From Asticcacaulis aquaticus (GTDB taxonomy: Bacteria; Pseudomonadota; Alphaproteobacteria; Caulobacterales; Caulobacteraceae), in NCBI RefSeq assembly GCF_028550415.1, contig NZ_JAQQKX010000002.1:186001-250000 (forward strand): a DNA stretch of 64,000 nucleotides. The letters run 5' to 3'. Position numbers and translations under genes: made by a program. Under the pieces are notes generated by a model. The model was not told where the DNA came from. It worked only from the letters and a program-made list of their open reading frames with translations, and made no database searches. Positions 35,845-43,857 of the stretch are shown one piece after another. Within the stretch, counting starts at the first letter, position 1, and the number at the start of each line of letters is the position of its first letter.

Positions 35845-36060
35845 ATGATTGCTTTCAACACCGCCGCAATGGGCGCGATCAACGCCGCCCAGCGCTTCGA
35901 CAAGGCTGCCGTCAAATCCGTGAGCGAGGCCAGCGCCGCCCGCGACGTGGTCAGCGCCTTTGTCGAGCAAAAGGACGCGCGTACCGCCTTCGAGGCCAGC
36001 CTTCAGGTTCTGAAAACCAGCGACGAGATGACCGGCCGCCTGCTGAATATAAAAGTATAA
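35845..36060 (+). CDS. Small protein resembling the C terminus of flagellar rod/hook proteins
   Basis: The 71-residue product is mostly helical (MGAINAAQRFDKAAVKSVSE ...) and ends LQVLKTSDEMTGRLLNIKV. That ending strongly resembles the last helix of FlgE, FlgG and similar axial flagellar proteins (pattern KTxDEMLxxLLNIK). Here the rest of such a protein is missing, and no flagellar gene is near. It could be a dedicated small protein packing against flagellar subunits, or a derived fragment. ATG 35845 is chosen as the start of the conserved part; the frame is open from 35788. Confidence 0.65.
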   Translation: MIAFNTAAMGAINAAQRFDKAAVKSVSEASAARDVVSAFVEQKDARTAFEASLQVLKTSDEMTGRLLNIKV

Positions 36061-36166
36061 AAAAGCGATCCACCGTGCGCAGGGTAAACGATTGCATCCG
36101 CGTACAAATGAGTACCGTTGCCTGATGTGACGGGAACTCACTTTGGAAACACCCACGGAATCCCCC

Positions 36167-36535
36167 ATGAAAACTCTGCTGATCGCTTCCGCGCTGCTGC
36201 TTGCCGTGCCTGTCGCCGCTCTCGCTCAGGACGCCCCCCCGCCCCCGCCGCCCGGGGGCGGCATGGGTCAGGGCGGTCCCGGCGGTCAGGGCCCCCGCAT
36301 GACCCCCGAAGAACGCTTCGCCCAGATGGACGCCAACAAGGACGGCTTTATCGCCAAGGACGAATATAAGGGCCGCCGCCCCGAAATGTTCGACGAAATG
36401 GACGCCAACAAGGACGCTAAACTGACCAAGGACGAAATGGTCGCCTTCGCCAAGGCCCGCATGGGCCAAGGGGGCGGACAACGCGGCCAGGGCGGTCAAC
36501 GGGGTCAGGGCGGCGAACAGCCGAAGACCAACTAA
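36167..36535 (+). CDS. Secreted EF-hand protein, Pro/Gly-rich
   Basis: The 122-residue product has a signal peptide (MKTLLIASALLLAVPVAALA), a Pro/Gly stretch (PPPPPPGGGMGQGG), two EF-hand loops (DANKDGFIAKDE and DANKDAKLTKDE) and a Gly/Gln-rich tail with RGQGGQ repeats. The first loop has all ligands for calcium; the second has Ala and Lys where the Gly and hydrophobic residue stand, so binding is less sure. It is the first of two EF-hand genes before an ECF sigma/anti-sigma pair. Confidence 0.85.
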   Translation: MKTLLIASALLLAVPVAALAQDAPPPPPPGGGMGQGGPGGQGPRMTPEERFAQMDANKDGFIAKDEYKGRRPEMFDEMDANKDAKLTKDEMVAFAKARMGQGGGQRGQGGQRGQGGEQPKTN

Positions 36536-36600
36536 ACACCTCCGGAAGGCGGGCGTTCCCACCCGCCTTCCCCCTGCCCCTTCTCCCCAAGGAATACGTC

Positions 36601-36942
36601 ATGTCCCCTGCTTTTGTCAGGACCACCCTGATCGTCGCGGGCCTGCTGGTCGCGGCCGTCCCTGCCGTGGCGCAGAAACAAAACCCCGACCCGGTACAAA
36701 CGACCGGCTACAAGGCCGATCGCAAGTCCGGCCCGCCCGAGGCCCTGCGCGAGCGCTTCGAACAGCGCTTTTTCGAGAAGCTCGACGCCAATCGCGATGG
36801 CGTGGTATCGCGCGAAGAGTTCCGCCGTCAGGCCGATGAACGCTTCGACCGGCTGGACGCCAACCGCGATGGCAAACTGTCGCGCGAGGAAATCCGCGCC
36901 GAGGTCGAGGGCCGCAAGGGTCCGGGCCCCAGAGCTCAGTAA
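36601..36942 (+). CDS. Secreted EF-hand protein
   Basis: The 113-residue product has a signal peptide (MSPAFVRTTLIVAGLLVAAV ... AVA) and two EF-hand loops, DANRDGVVSREE and DANRDGKLSREE, both with the full set of calcium ligands. It should be periplasmic. It ends 12 bases before the ECF sigma gene, so the two are very probably co-transcribed, which suggests a sensor or effector role around the sigma factor. No other domain is visible. Confidence 0.87.
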   Translation: MSPAFVRTTLIVAGLLVAAVPAVAQKQNPDPVQTTGYKADRKSGPPEALRERFEQRFFEKLDANRDGVVSREEFRRQADERFDRLDANRDGKLSREEIRAEVEGRKGPGPRAQ

Positions 36943-36954
36943 CCCGCCGCCCGG

Positions 36955-37509
36955 ATGCTTGAGCGTACAGCCGACAACGAACTGGTCAGACGCATGGCCG
37001 CGGGAGATACCGCGGCCTTCCGCCACCTCGTTGACCTGCATATGCCCAAGGCGCATGCCGTCGCCTATCGCGTGCTGCTCAATCGCGAAGATGCCGAGGA
37101 CGCGGTGCAGGCGGCCTTCACCAAGGTCTGGACCCATGCCAAACGGTTCGACCCGGCGAAGTCGGCCTTTTCGACCTGGCTCTATACCATCGTCACCCGG
37201 ACCTGCCTCGACCGTCTGCGTCGGGCCAAACCCCTCAGTCAGCCGATCGACGACTGGTCCGAGCGCCTGAGCGACGACGCCCCCGACGCGCAGACAGGCC
37301 TGGAGACCCGGCAGCAGGCGCAAAAGGTGCGCGATGCCGTGGCGACCCTGCCGCCCAATCAGCGGATGGCCGTCGTCCTGTGTTATTTCGAAGGGTTCAG
37401 CAATGCCGAAGCGGCGCAGAGCCTCAAACTGAATGTAAAAGCGCTGGAATCTCTGCTGGTCAGGGCGCGCAAAAGTCTGAAAAACGTGTTAGGCTCCCCT
37501 CATGGATGA
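36955..37509 (+). CDS. ECF-type RNA polymerase sigma factor
   Basis: The 184-residue protein has region 2 (NELVRRMAAGDTAAFRHLVDLHMPKAHAVAYRVLLNREDAEDAVQAAFTKVW ... STWLYTIVTRTCLDRLRR) and region 4 (VATLPPNQRMAVVLCYFEGFSNAEAAQSLKLNVKALESLLVRARKSL), as in extracytoplasmic-function sigma factors. It should redirect transcription in answer to an envelope signal. It overlaps the downstream anti-sigma-like gene by 8 bases. Which genes it controls is unknown; self-control is usual in this class. Confidence 0.94.
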   Translation: MLERTADNELVRRMAAGDTAAFRHLVDLHMPKAHAVAYRVLLNREDAEDAVQAAFTKVWTHAKRFDPAKSAFSTWLYTIVTRTCLDRLRRAKPLSQPIDDWSERLSDDAPDAQTGLETRQQAQKVRDAVATLPPNQRMAVVLCYFEGFSNAEAAQSLKLNVKALESLLVRARKSLKNVLGSPHG

Positions 37510-37795
37510 CTTCTTAAAAACCCTGAAAGTATGGACCGCACCATCACCGTCCGCCGGTCTCAGCGACCGTATCGTGGCGCGCGCCATCGCTAAAACCGCG
37601 ATCCGTCCGTCTATGCTCGCTGTCTGGCGCGAAGAACTGACTCTGTCCCTGACCGACTGGCGCTACGGCATGGCCTACAAGGCCGCGGCGCTGGCGGCCT
37701 GCGCCCTGATCGGCGTAGGCCTGACCCTGAACCTCGGGGAACCGGTGAACGAGGATACCAACCTCGAAGAAATCGCCTTTATCGTTGGGATATAG
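37502..37795 (+). CDS. Probable short anti-sigma factor
   Basis: The 97-residue product has a cytoplasmic part of about 55 residues, one membrane helix (YKAAALAACALIGVGLTLNL), and an acidic periplasmic tail (NEDTNLEEIAFIVGI). It lacks a zinc motif (H-x3-C-x2-C). Overlap with the sigma gene and the topology make it the likely anti-sigma factor. The short acidic tail, next to two periplasmic EF-hand genes, invites the idea that calcium or an EF-hand partner sets its state; this is inference. Confidence 0.72.
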   Translation: MDDFLKTLKVWTAPSPSAGLSDRIVARAIAKTAIRPSMLAVWREELTLSLTDWRYGMAYKAAALAACALIGVGLTLNLGEPVNEDTNLEEIAFIVGI

Positions 37796-37801
37796 GCCGT
37801 C

Positions 37802-38266
37802 TCAGCCCATCTTCACGGTGCGGATCGAAAACTGCGACACCAGTTTCGACACGCCCGGCATGGACGACAGGACGTCGCGGTGGACGTCCTCATAGGACAG
37901 GCTTTCGCGCAGGACGATCTTGAGCAGATAATCCGCCTCGCCCGACATCAGATGGCATTCCTCGATGGCGGCGATCTGCACCACCGCCTTCTCGAACTTC
38001 TCGAAGGTCTCGCGCCGCTGATCCTGAAGCGTGACGTGGACGAAGACCATGCCCTGCTTGCCCTGCACGCTTTCGGCGATGACCGCGCGATAGCCGGCGA
38101 TGACCCCGCGCTGCTCAAGCAGCTTCACGCGACGGTGCGCCGCCGACGGGCTCAGGCCGACCTTCTCCCCCAGTTCCGCCGCCGTGGCACGGGCGTCGTT
38201 GCGCAAAACCTTGATCAGTTCGCGGTCGAAGGAATCGAGATCGGAAAATTTATCGGAATTGACCAT
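37802..38266 (-). CDS. Lrp/AsnC-family transcriptional regulator
   Basis: The 154-residue protein has the N-terminal winged helix-turn-helix (DSFDRELIKVLRNDARATAAELGEKVGLSPSAAHRRVKLLEQRGVIAGY) and the C-terminal RAM/AsnC ligand domain (GMVFVHVTLQDQRRETFEKFEKAVVQIAAIEECHLMSGEADYLLKIVL). It probably binds an amino acid and works as an octamer. ATG 38266 is chosen. A perfect AT-rich palindrome lies about 65 bases upstream and may be its operator. Confidence 0.92.
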   Translation of the reverse strand: MVNSDKFSDLDSFDRELIKVLRNDARATAAELGEKVGLSPSAAHRRVKLLEQRGVIAGYRAVIAESVQGKQGMVFVHVTLQDQRRETFEKFEKAVVQIAAIEECHLMSGEADYLLKIVLRESLSYEDVHRDVLSSMPGVSKLVSQFSIRTVKMG

Positions 38267-38330
38267 GGAATTGAGAATATATCCTGCAAACCACCGAGAC
38301 AAGCCGCATAATTGCGAAAAAATCTTGTTT

Positions 38331-38345
38331 TAATTGATACAATTA
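38331..38345. promoter_or_regulatory. AT-rich palindrome, candidate Lrp-type operator
   Basis: TAATTG-ATA-CAATTA is a perfect 15-bp inverted repeat, the length and symmetry typical of Lrp/AsnC sites. It lies between the divergent Lrp-like and Sel1 genes. Confidence 0.5.
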
Positions 38346-38462
38346 CCCTCCTTCCCTTCCGGGCAGGCCACCATTCACCGCGTGGGCTTCTCAGCTTGAC
38401 TCGCTTTGAGTGCCGCGCTTAGCTGTCCCCAGCGGCAGGCGGGGCCGTACAGGGGGCGGATC

Positions 38463-39740
38463 ATGCGGCATATCTGGGTAGCTTTAGGCGGATTGGCGCT
38501 GTTTTTGTGCGGGCCCGTCGGTGTGAGCCACGCGGCAGAGGTCAAACCCGCGACCAGGCCCGCCGCCATCGACTGGTCGAAAAAGTCATTCGACGAGATT
38601 CAGCAGGGCGCCTTTAACGGCGATGCCGAGGCCCAGTATCAGCTCGGCCTCCGTTATATGTATCAGGCCGAAATTCAGGACTATTTCACCGCCCTGCGCT
38701 GGTTCCAGAGCGCCGCCGATCAGGGCCACGGTCTGGCCACCTATTCCGCCGCCATCATGTACGCCCTGGGTCAGGGCACGCCGGTCGATTTCGCCCGCGC
38801 CATGGCCTTGTACAAGCTGGCCGCGGAACGCGGCATCGTGCGCGCCTATTCCGACATCGGCATTGCCTACCGCGAAGGCGAGGCGGTGGCAAAAGACCCG
38901 GCCGAAGCCGTCAAATGGTTCCGCAAGGGTGCCGAAGCCCGCGACCCGCAATCGGTCATGCTGCTGGGGCGTAGCTATATCGACGGGATGGGCGTTGAAA
39001 AGGACGTGGCCAGGGGCCTTGCCCTGATGGAAGAGGCAGCCGCGCTGGGGGATGTCCGCGCGCAACAATCGCTGGCCGCCTACTACTATCTGGGCACCCT
39101 CGTCACGACCGACTATGCAAAGGCTTTCCGATGGGCCGAAGCCGCTGCCAATGGCGGCAGCCTCTGGGGCCACTATTACGCCGGGATGATGCACGAACTG
39201 GGACGCGGCACGACCGTGGATTACATCGCGGCGCTTCAGCATTATTCCATTGCCGTCAAGCAAAAGCACGCCCAATCGCTGGTGCGCATGGCGGGGATGG
39301 CCTGCCGCGGTCAGGGCCTGAAACCGGACGTCCCCGGCTGCACGAAGATACTGTCAGGTCTGGCCGGTCAGGGGATGCCCGACGCCTTTTTCATGATGGG
39401 CGAACTGTACGAGACGGGCGGCGGTGTGGCAAAGGATCTGCCGCGTGCCTATGTGTGGAAACATTTCGGCATCATCCTGCGCGACGGCACGTCGAGCGAA
39501 TGGCCGGACGAACTTAAATATCTTAGTGACGGCTTCACGCCAGAAGCGCGTGCGCGCCTACCCGGCCTGCGCATCGAGGTCGCCAAGGCCGTCGGTATTC
39601 GCATCGAAGGTGCCACAACCGGCAAGATATCGTGGAATGACCTGCGGCACCCTGCCGCACCCTCGGGCGCCTCTTTTTCCGTCGGCACGGACTGGAAATC
39701 TGAAAACGCGCCCCTACATACAGCTTACCAGCCGGGCTGA
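38463..39740 (+). CDS. Secreted Sel1-repeat protein
   Basis: The 425-residue product has a signal peptide (MRHIWVALGGLALFLCGPVG ...) and about eight Sel1-like repeats of 36 residues, for example AEAQYQLGLRYMYQ, ALGQGTPVDFARAMALYKLAAERG and YIDGMGVEKDVARGLALMEEAAALGD. They form an alpha/alpha solenoid for protein contacts, usually in the periplasm. The last 80 residues are outside the repeats. The start is ATG 38463, with AGGGGGCGG upstream. It ends in a strong terminator. Partner unknown. Confidence 0.87.
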   Translation: MRHIWVALGGLALFLCGPVGVSHAAEVKPATRPAAIDWSKKSFDEIQQGAFNGDAEAQYQLGLRYMYQAEIQDYFTALRWFQSAADQGHGLATYSAAIMYALGQGTPVDFARAMALYKLAAERGIVRAYSDIGIAYREGEAVAKDPAEAVKWFRKGAEARDPQSVMLLGRSYIDGMGVEKDVARGLALMEEAAALGDVRAQQSLAAYYYLGTLVTTDYAKAFRWAEAAANGGSLWGHYYAGMMHELGRGTTVDYIAALQHYSIAVKQKHAQSLVRMAGMACRGQGLKPDVPGCTKILSGLAGQGMPDAFFMMGELYETGGGVAKDLPRAYVWKHFGIILRDGTSSEWPDELKYLSDGFTPEARARLPGLRIEVAKAVGIRIEGATTGKISWNDLRHPAAPSGASFSVGTDWKSENAPLHTAYQPG

Positions 39741-39772
39741 CGTCCCCCCCCTGAACGGTCCGGCTGAAGACC

Positions 39773-39815
39773 AGACGCTTAAGGCCCTCCCCCTGGCCTT
39801 AGGCGTCTTTTTTTT
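39773..39815 (+). terminator. Rho-independent terminator of the Sel1 gene
   Basis: AGACGCTTAAGGCC and GGCCTTAGGCGTCT form a 14-bp stem with one wobble pair and an 8-base loop, followed by a run of T. It ends 15 bases before the next ATG. Confidence 0.9.
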
Positions 39816-39829
39816 GCTATGAGATCGGT

Positions 39830-40333
39830 ATGACCTTCACCATTACCCGCATCGACACCGCCGAACGGCACCGGGTGACCGCCTTGGCCGAACGCATCTG
39901 GCCGGAGTGCTTTGCCGGGATCATTGACGCCGAGCGCATCCCGCATATGGTGGCCGAAATCTATGCGCCGGATACCCTGCGCGCCGATATCGAACAGCGT
40001 GGCCACGTCTACTGGCTGGCGCAGGTCGATGGCGAAGATGCCGGTTACGTGTCCGGCTTCATTGAGGGCGACCGCCTGTGGCTCAAGAAGCTCTATACGC
40101 TCGACAGCGTGCGCGGACGCGGTCTCGGCAAGGCCCTGATGCAAACCGTGCGCGACCATTTCAGCGGCGCGAAGACCCTGTCGCTCTATGTCTATTCGCT
40201 TAATGCCCCGGCCATCGCGTTTTACCAATCGCGCGGTTTCACCATCGAAGCCAAGGTTCCGGTACAGATGGGGCCTTACCGTTTCGAGGACTACATCATG
40301 AATCTGGACCTCACGAAAAGTGACAGGGCCTGA
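39830..40333 (+). CDS. GNAT-family N-acetyltransferase
   Basis: The 167-residue protein has GNAT motif A in YTLDSVRGRGLGKALMQTVRDHF (the R-x-x-G-x-G/A acetyl-CoA loop as RGRGLGKA) and motif B in SLNAPAIAFYQSRGFTIEAKV. The substrate may be a small amine or a protein N terminus. It has a paralogue 140 bases downstream: both share DTLxxDxExRGHVYW. The reading frame starts right after the terminator of the Sel1 gene. Confidence 0.9.
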   Translation: MTFTITRIDTAERHRVTALAERIWPECFAGIIDAERIPHMVAEIYAPDTLRADIEQRGHVYWLAQVDGEDAGYVSGFIEGDRLWLKKLYTLDSVRGRGLGKALMQTVRDHFSGAKTLSLYVYSLNAPAIAFYQSRGFTIEAKVPVQMGPYRFEDYIMNLDLTKSDRA

Positions 40334-40475
40334 AATAAAAGATCGACTTTCGTGATTTCTGTGGCAAGTTATTAACAGGCCATGACCCGATGGCCCCTGA
40401 GGAAATGCCCCGGAAGACGCCAAAACGACGCTCCGGACCGACCATGCCGCCCCTTGCCCCACCCGGAGGTCCGCC

Positions 40476-40982
40476 ATGTCCCATACCGCGAAAATCCGCC
40501 GCATCCGCGTCGACGAACTGCCGATCGTGCGTGAACTGGCCATGATCATCTGGCCGCGCCTGTACCGCAGCGTCGTATCGCCTGTACAGATGGACGCTAT
40601 CCTCAGCGACCTCTTCGACCTCGATACGCTCGAAGAGGACATGGAAACGCGCGGCCACGTCTACTGGATCGCCGAAGTCCACGGCAAGCCGGTGGGATTC
40701 CTGTCGGCCAGCGCCGAAAGCCGTCACGTCAGCATCTACAAGGTCTATGTACTGGCCGACTATCGCGGCGCGGGGATCGGCAAGGCGATGATGCAGGCCG
40801 CGCTCGATCATTTCGACGACGCCCGCACCCTGTCGCTGATCGTCCCCAAGGACCACGACCACGGCATGGGCTTCTCGCTGAAATCAGGCTTCAGCTTCGA
40901 CAAGGAGGTCCCCACCCGCGTCGGCGGTTATGACCTGACCAACTATGTGATGCAGAAGTCGCTGGTCGAGACAGTGGCCTAA
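40476..40982 (+). CDS. GNAT-family N-acetyltransferase (paralogue)
   Basis: The 168-residue protein is clearly related to the upstream GNAT: both contain RGHVYWxAxVxG, and its motif A is VYVLADYRGAGIGKAMMQAALDHF. Its motif B region is shorter (MGFSLKSGFSFDKEVPTRVGG). A Shine-Dalgarno GGAGG precedes the ATG. Tandem duplication followed by divergence is likely. It ends 4 bases inside the convergent CPBP gene. Confidence 0.9.
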   Translation: MSHTAKIRRIRVDELPIVRELAMIIWPRLYRSVVSPVQMDAILSDLFDLDTLEEDMETRGHVYWIAEVHGKPVGFLSASAESRHVSIYKVYVLADYRGAGIGKAMMQAALDHFDDARTLSLIVPKDHDHGMGFSLKSGFSFDKEVPTRVGGYDLTNYVMQKSLVETVA

Positions 40983-41509
40983 CCCATCAGTTCCGCCAGA
41001 GACGGCCCGCCGAGATACGCTTTCCATGCCCAGACCAGAACGGCATGGAACAGGACAGCGGGCCATAGCGATCCGGTGAGATATCGCATCAGCGCGCACC
41101 CCAGCCCGATCAGACCCGCACACAACAGAAAGGCGGGCTCAAGGAACAGGGTCGCGCCGGGCAGAAAGAGTTTCGCTTCGACCACGTGCCACAGGACGAA
41201 CACCGCCAGACCGACGGCGATGATCAGGACCGGGCGTTGCGTCTCGCCGCGTTCCGGCACCAGCAGGCCGCGAAAGAACAGCTCTTCCGTAAAAGCCGGA
41301 ACCACCAACACGCTCAGAAACAAAAGAGGCAGGTTACCACTTGCCGGTTCCCATTTCAGAATGCCTGACGCAAAACCGACACCGGCGACCGTCGTCGCTA
41401 CGAGGCCGCCGATCAGGAGGCAAAAGCCCCACCCCCGAAGTCCGGGCCAGCGAAGCAAACACCGCCCCAGACTTCGAAATCGTTTGCGTGTCTCAGTAGC
41501 GACATTCAT
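40979..41509 (-). CDS. CPBP-family intramembrane glutamic endopeptidase
   Basis: The 176-residue protein has about four to five membrane helices and the family motif EELFFRG (here VVPAFTEELFFRGLLVPE), with the second motif FVLWHVVEAKLF and a late His in AVLFHAVLVW. CPBP proteins are Rce1-like intramembrane proteases or inactive relatives; the catalytic Glu pair and both His are present. ATG 41509 is chosen; the frame continues open to 41632. Substrate not known. Confidence 0.88.
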   Translation of the reverse strand: MNVATETRKRFRSLGRCLLRWPGLRGWGFCLLIGGLVATTVAGVGFASGILKWEPASGNLPLLFLSVLVVPAFTEELFFRGLLVPERGETQRPVLIIAVGLAVFVLWHVVEAKLFLPGATLFLEPAFLLCAGLIGLGCALMRYLTGSLWPAVLFHAVLVWAWKAYLGGPSLAELMG

Positions 41510-41655
41510 CCGGTACAATTCCCATTCTGTCGAATAAGTAATCCTCGCGACCTCTTTTGCACAGGCGGATTTTATCCTATGTATAGGGCCTGTGTGCGAC
41601 CCTGAAGCGCCTGATGGCAGGCGACGGCGCACCCATTCGAGGGAGCTTCATTGCG

Positions 41656-42288
41656 ATGAACCTTAAGCGTATTACCGGTCTGCTGGCCGTTGCCGGCGTG
41701 GCCCTGTCTCTGGTCGCCTGCGACGTCAACCGCATCCCGACCCAGGAAGAAGCCGCCAAGGCCTCGTGGTCCGAGGTCCAGAACCAGTATCAGCGCCGCA
41801 GCGATCTGGTCGGCAATCTGGTCGCCACGGTTCAGGGCGCCGCCATCGCCGAACGCGGCACGCTCACCGAAGTGGTCGAGGCCCGCGCCAAGGCGACCAG
41901 CGTCAATGTCGATGCCTCGACGATCAGCGATCCGGCCAAGTTCCAGCAGTTCCAGCAGGCGCAGGACGGCATGTCCTCGGCGCTGGGCCGCCTGATGGTC
42001 GTGGTCGAAAAGTACCCGGAACTGAAAAGCCAGCAGGGCTTCATCACCCTGCAATCACAGCTGGAAGGTACGGAAAACCGCATCGCCATCGCCCGCAAGG
42101 ACTATAATGCCTCGGCGCAGACCTATAACACCACTCTGCGCTCGTTCCCGCAGAACATCCTGGCCGGCACGATCCATTCGGGTTCCAAGCCGATGGAGTA
42201 TTTCAAGGCCGCACCGGGCTCGGATCAGGCGCCCAAGGTCGACTTTTCGGGCGTCGCACCCCAGAGCGACACCGCCGCGTCTCAATAA
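41656..42288 (+). CDS. LemA-family lipoprotein
   Basis: The 210-residue protein has a lipoprotein signal (MNLKRITGLLAVAGVALSLVAC, lipobox LVAC) and the LemA core NQYQRRSDLVGNLVATVQGAAIAERGTLTEVVEARAKATSV ... YPELKSQQGFITLQSQLEGTENRIAIARKDYN. LemA proteins are envelope-associated helical proteins of unknown role, commonly encoded beside TPM-domain proteins, as here. It is the first gene of a three-gene operon. Confidence 0.93.
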   Translation: MNLKRITGLLAVAGVALSLVACDVNRIPTQEEAAKASWSEVQNQYQRRSDLVGNLVATVQGAAIAERGTLTEVVEARAKATSVNVDASTISDPAKFQQFQQAQDGMSSALGRLMVVVEKYPELKSQQGFITLQSQLEGTENRIAIARKDYNASAQTYNTTLRSFPQNILAGTIHSGSKPMEYFKAAPGSDQAPKVDFSGVAPQSDTAASQ

Positions 42289-42309
42289 CATCAACTGAAA
42301 AGACCGCCC

Positions 42310-43128
42310 ATGTCCCTGCCTCTTCCCATCCTGAAGATCAGGTCCTTATGGGCGGTCTTTATCTTTGCGACGCTGTGTCTGTTCGCCTCGGCGGTTCAGG
42401 CCGCACCACAGTTTCCGGCTCTGACCGGGCGCGTCGTCGATCAGGCCAACCTGCTGACGCCCGAGGTCGAGGCCGACCTGACGGCCAAGCTCAAAGGGCT
42501 TGAGGACGCCACCACCGATCAGGTCGTCGTCGTGACGCTCAACAGCCTCGACGGTTACGAGATCGCCGACTACGGCTATCAGTTGCTCCGCCACTGGGGC
42601 ATTGGTCAAAAAAGTGCGCAGGCTTCTGCTACGGCAGGGTCCGAAGCCCTAGGGCAGTTCAAGAACAATGGCGTCATCCTCATCGTCGCCCCGAACGAGC
42701 GCAAGGTGCGTATCGAGGTCGGCTACGGTCTGGAACCGGTCATAACCGACGCCTACAGTTCACTGATTATCAATAATGGTATCATCCCGTCGTTTCGGAC
42801 CGGTGACTATCAGACCGGTATCGTCAACGGTACGGACCTGATCATCGCGCAACTGGCCCAGGATCGCGGCGTCGCCATACAAAAGGCTCAGGCGGCCGCC
42901 GAGCCCGTTCAACACGGCAGGCAGCAACGCATCCCGCTGTGGATCATCGTGGTCGTCGTGCTGTTCCTGCTGATTTTCGGACGCGGCTGGCTGCCGTTCT
43001 TCATCCTCGACGCCCTACTGCGAGGCGGCGGGGGTTGGAGTGGTGGCGGCGGTGGCGGCTTCGGCGGGGGTGGTTTCAGCGGCGGCGGGGGTTCCGGCGG
43101 CGGCGGCGGCGCATCGGGGAGTTGGTAA
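42310..43128 (+). CDS. TPM-domain membrane protein (YgcG-like)
   Basis: The 272-residue product has a signal/anchor, the TPM domain (FPALTGRVVDQANLLTPEVEADLTAKLKGLEDATTDQVVVVTLNSLDG ... VILIVAPNERKVRIEVGYGLE), one membrane helix (IPLWIIVVVVLFLLIFGRGW), and a Gly/Ser-rich cytoplasmic tail (GGGGWSGGGGGGFGGGG ...). TPM proteins occur in photosystem repair in plants and as LemA partners in bacteria. It lies 21 bases after lemA and 4 bases before the next TPM gene. Confidence 0.92.
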   Translation: MSLPLPILKIRSLWAVFIFATLCLFASAVQAAPQFPALTGRVVDQANLLTPEVEADLTAKLKGLEDATTDQVVVVTLNSLDGYEIADYGYQLLRHWGIGQKSAQASATAGSEALGQFKNNGVILIVAPNERKVRIEVGYGLEPVITDAYSSLIINNGIIPSFRTGDYQTGIVNGTDLIIAQLAQDRGVAIQKAQAAAEPVQHGRQQRIPLWIIVVVVLFLLIFGRGWLPFFILDALLRGGGGWSGGGGGGFGGGGFSGGGGSGGGGGASGSW

Positions 43129-43132
43129 GCAC

Positions 43133-43825
43133 ATGGCCTTGAACATCGACCACGCGCGCATCAATGCCGCCATTGCCCGCGCCGAGACACATACCTCCGG
43201 CGAGATCACCTGCGTCATCAAGAAACGCGCTCTCGACTATCCCGAAACCCCGCTGATGTGGGCGGCGGCGGTCGCCTTTATCCTGCCGCTGGTCCTGCTG
43301 GGTCTGGGGGTGTGGCCGCACGACTGGCTGGGGCCGGCCTTAAGCGCCGTCGCCGGCTGGAACGCACCGAATGTCACCGGCGAATTGATGGCCGCCGAAG
43401 CCATCATCTTCTACGCCCTGATGCAACTTATTCTGTTCGCGGCGGTCTATCTGCTGGTGTCGCTGCCCAAGGTCAAACTGTGGCTGACGCCGCGGTTCAT
43501 CACCCGTCGCCGCGCTCACAAAAAGGCGATGGAGCAGTTTCTGGCGCGCGGTCTGCACCTGACTGCCGGGCGCACCGGCGTCATGATCTTCTGCGCGCTG
43601 GAAGAACACTTCGTCGATGTCATCGCCGATGAAGGCATCTATTCGCGCGTCGACAAGAGCGTGTGGAACGAGACGGTCACCACCCTGATTGCGCATATCA
43701 AAAAGGACGATCTGACGACCGGTTTCGAAGAGGCTGTGGCCAAATGCGGCGCAGCCTTAAGCGCGCACTTTCCGCCGGATGCGATCAATCTCAACGAACT
43801 GCCCGATGTGCTGATCGAGATTTAA
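43133..43825 (+). CDS. Second TPM-domain protein
   Basis: The 230-residue product has the TPM elements split around two membrane helices: ARINAAIARAETHTSGEITCVIKK at the start, membrane segments WAAAVAFILPLVLLGLGVW and AIIFYALMQLILFAAVYLLV, and then the rest of the domain (RTGVMIFCALEEHFVDVIADEGIYSRVDKSVWNETV). ATG 43133 is chosen; the frame is open upstream inside the Gly-rich tail of the previous gene. It completes the lemA-TPM-TPM operon. Confidence 0.9.
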   Translation: MALNIDHARINAAIARAETHTSGEITCVIKKRALDYPETPLMWAAAVAFILPLVLLGLGVWPHDWLGPALSAVAGWNAPNVTGELMAAEAIIFYALMQLILFAAVYLLVSLPKVKLWLTPRFITRRRAHKKAMEQFLARGLHLTAGRTGVMIFCALEEHFVDVIADEGIYSRVDKSVWNETVTTLIAHIKKDDLTTGFEEAVAKCGAALSAHFPPDAINLNELPDVLIEI

Positions 43826-43857
43826 CTCTCCTCCCTAGGAAGTGAGGAGGAGGGCGT

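Noticed and set aside
36061-36166. GGGAAC-containing sequence as an ECF sigma promoter before the first EF-hand gene
   Set aside because: A possible -35 GGGAAC lies at about 36131, but no matching -10 can be placed before the start codon at 36167.
37502-37795. Zinc-binding anti-sigma factor (ZAS) assignment
   Set aside because: No H-x3-C-x2-C motif is present; only topology and gene order support an anti-sigma role.
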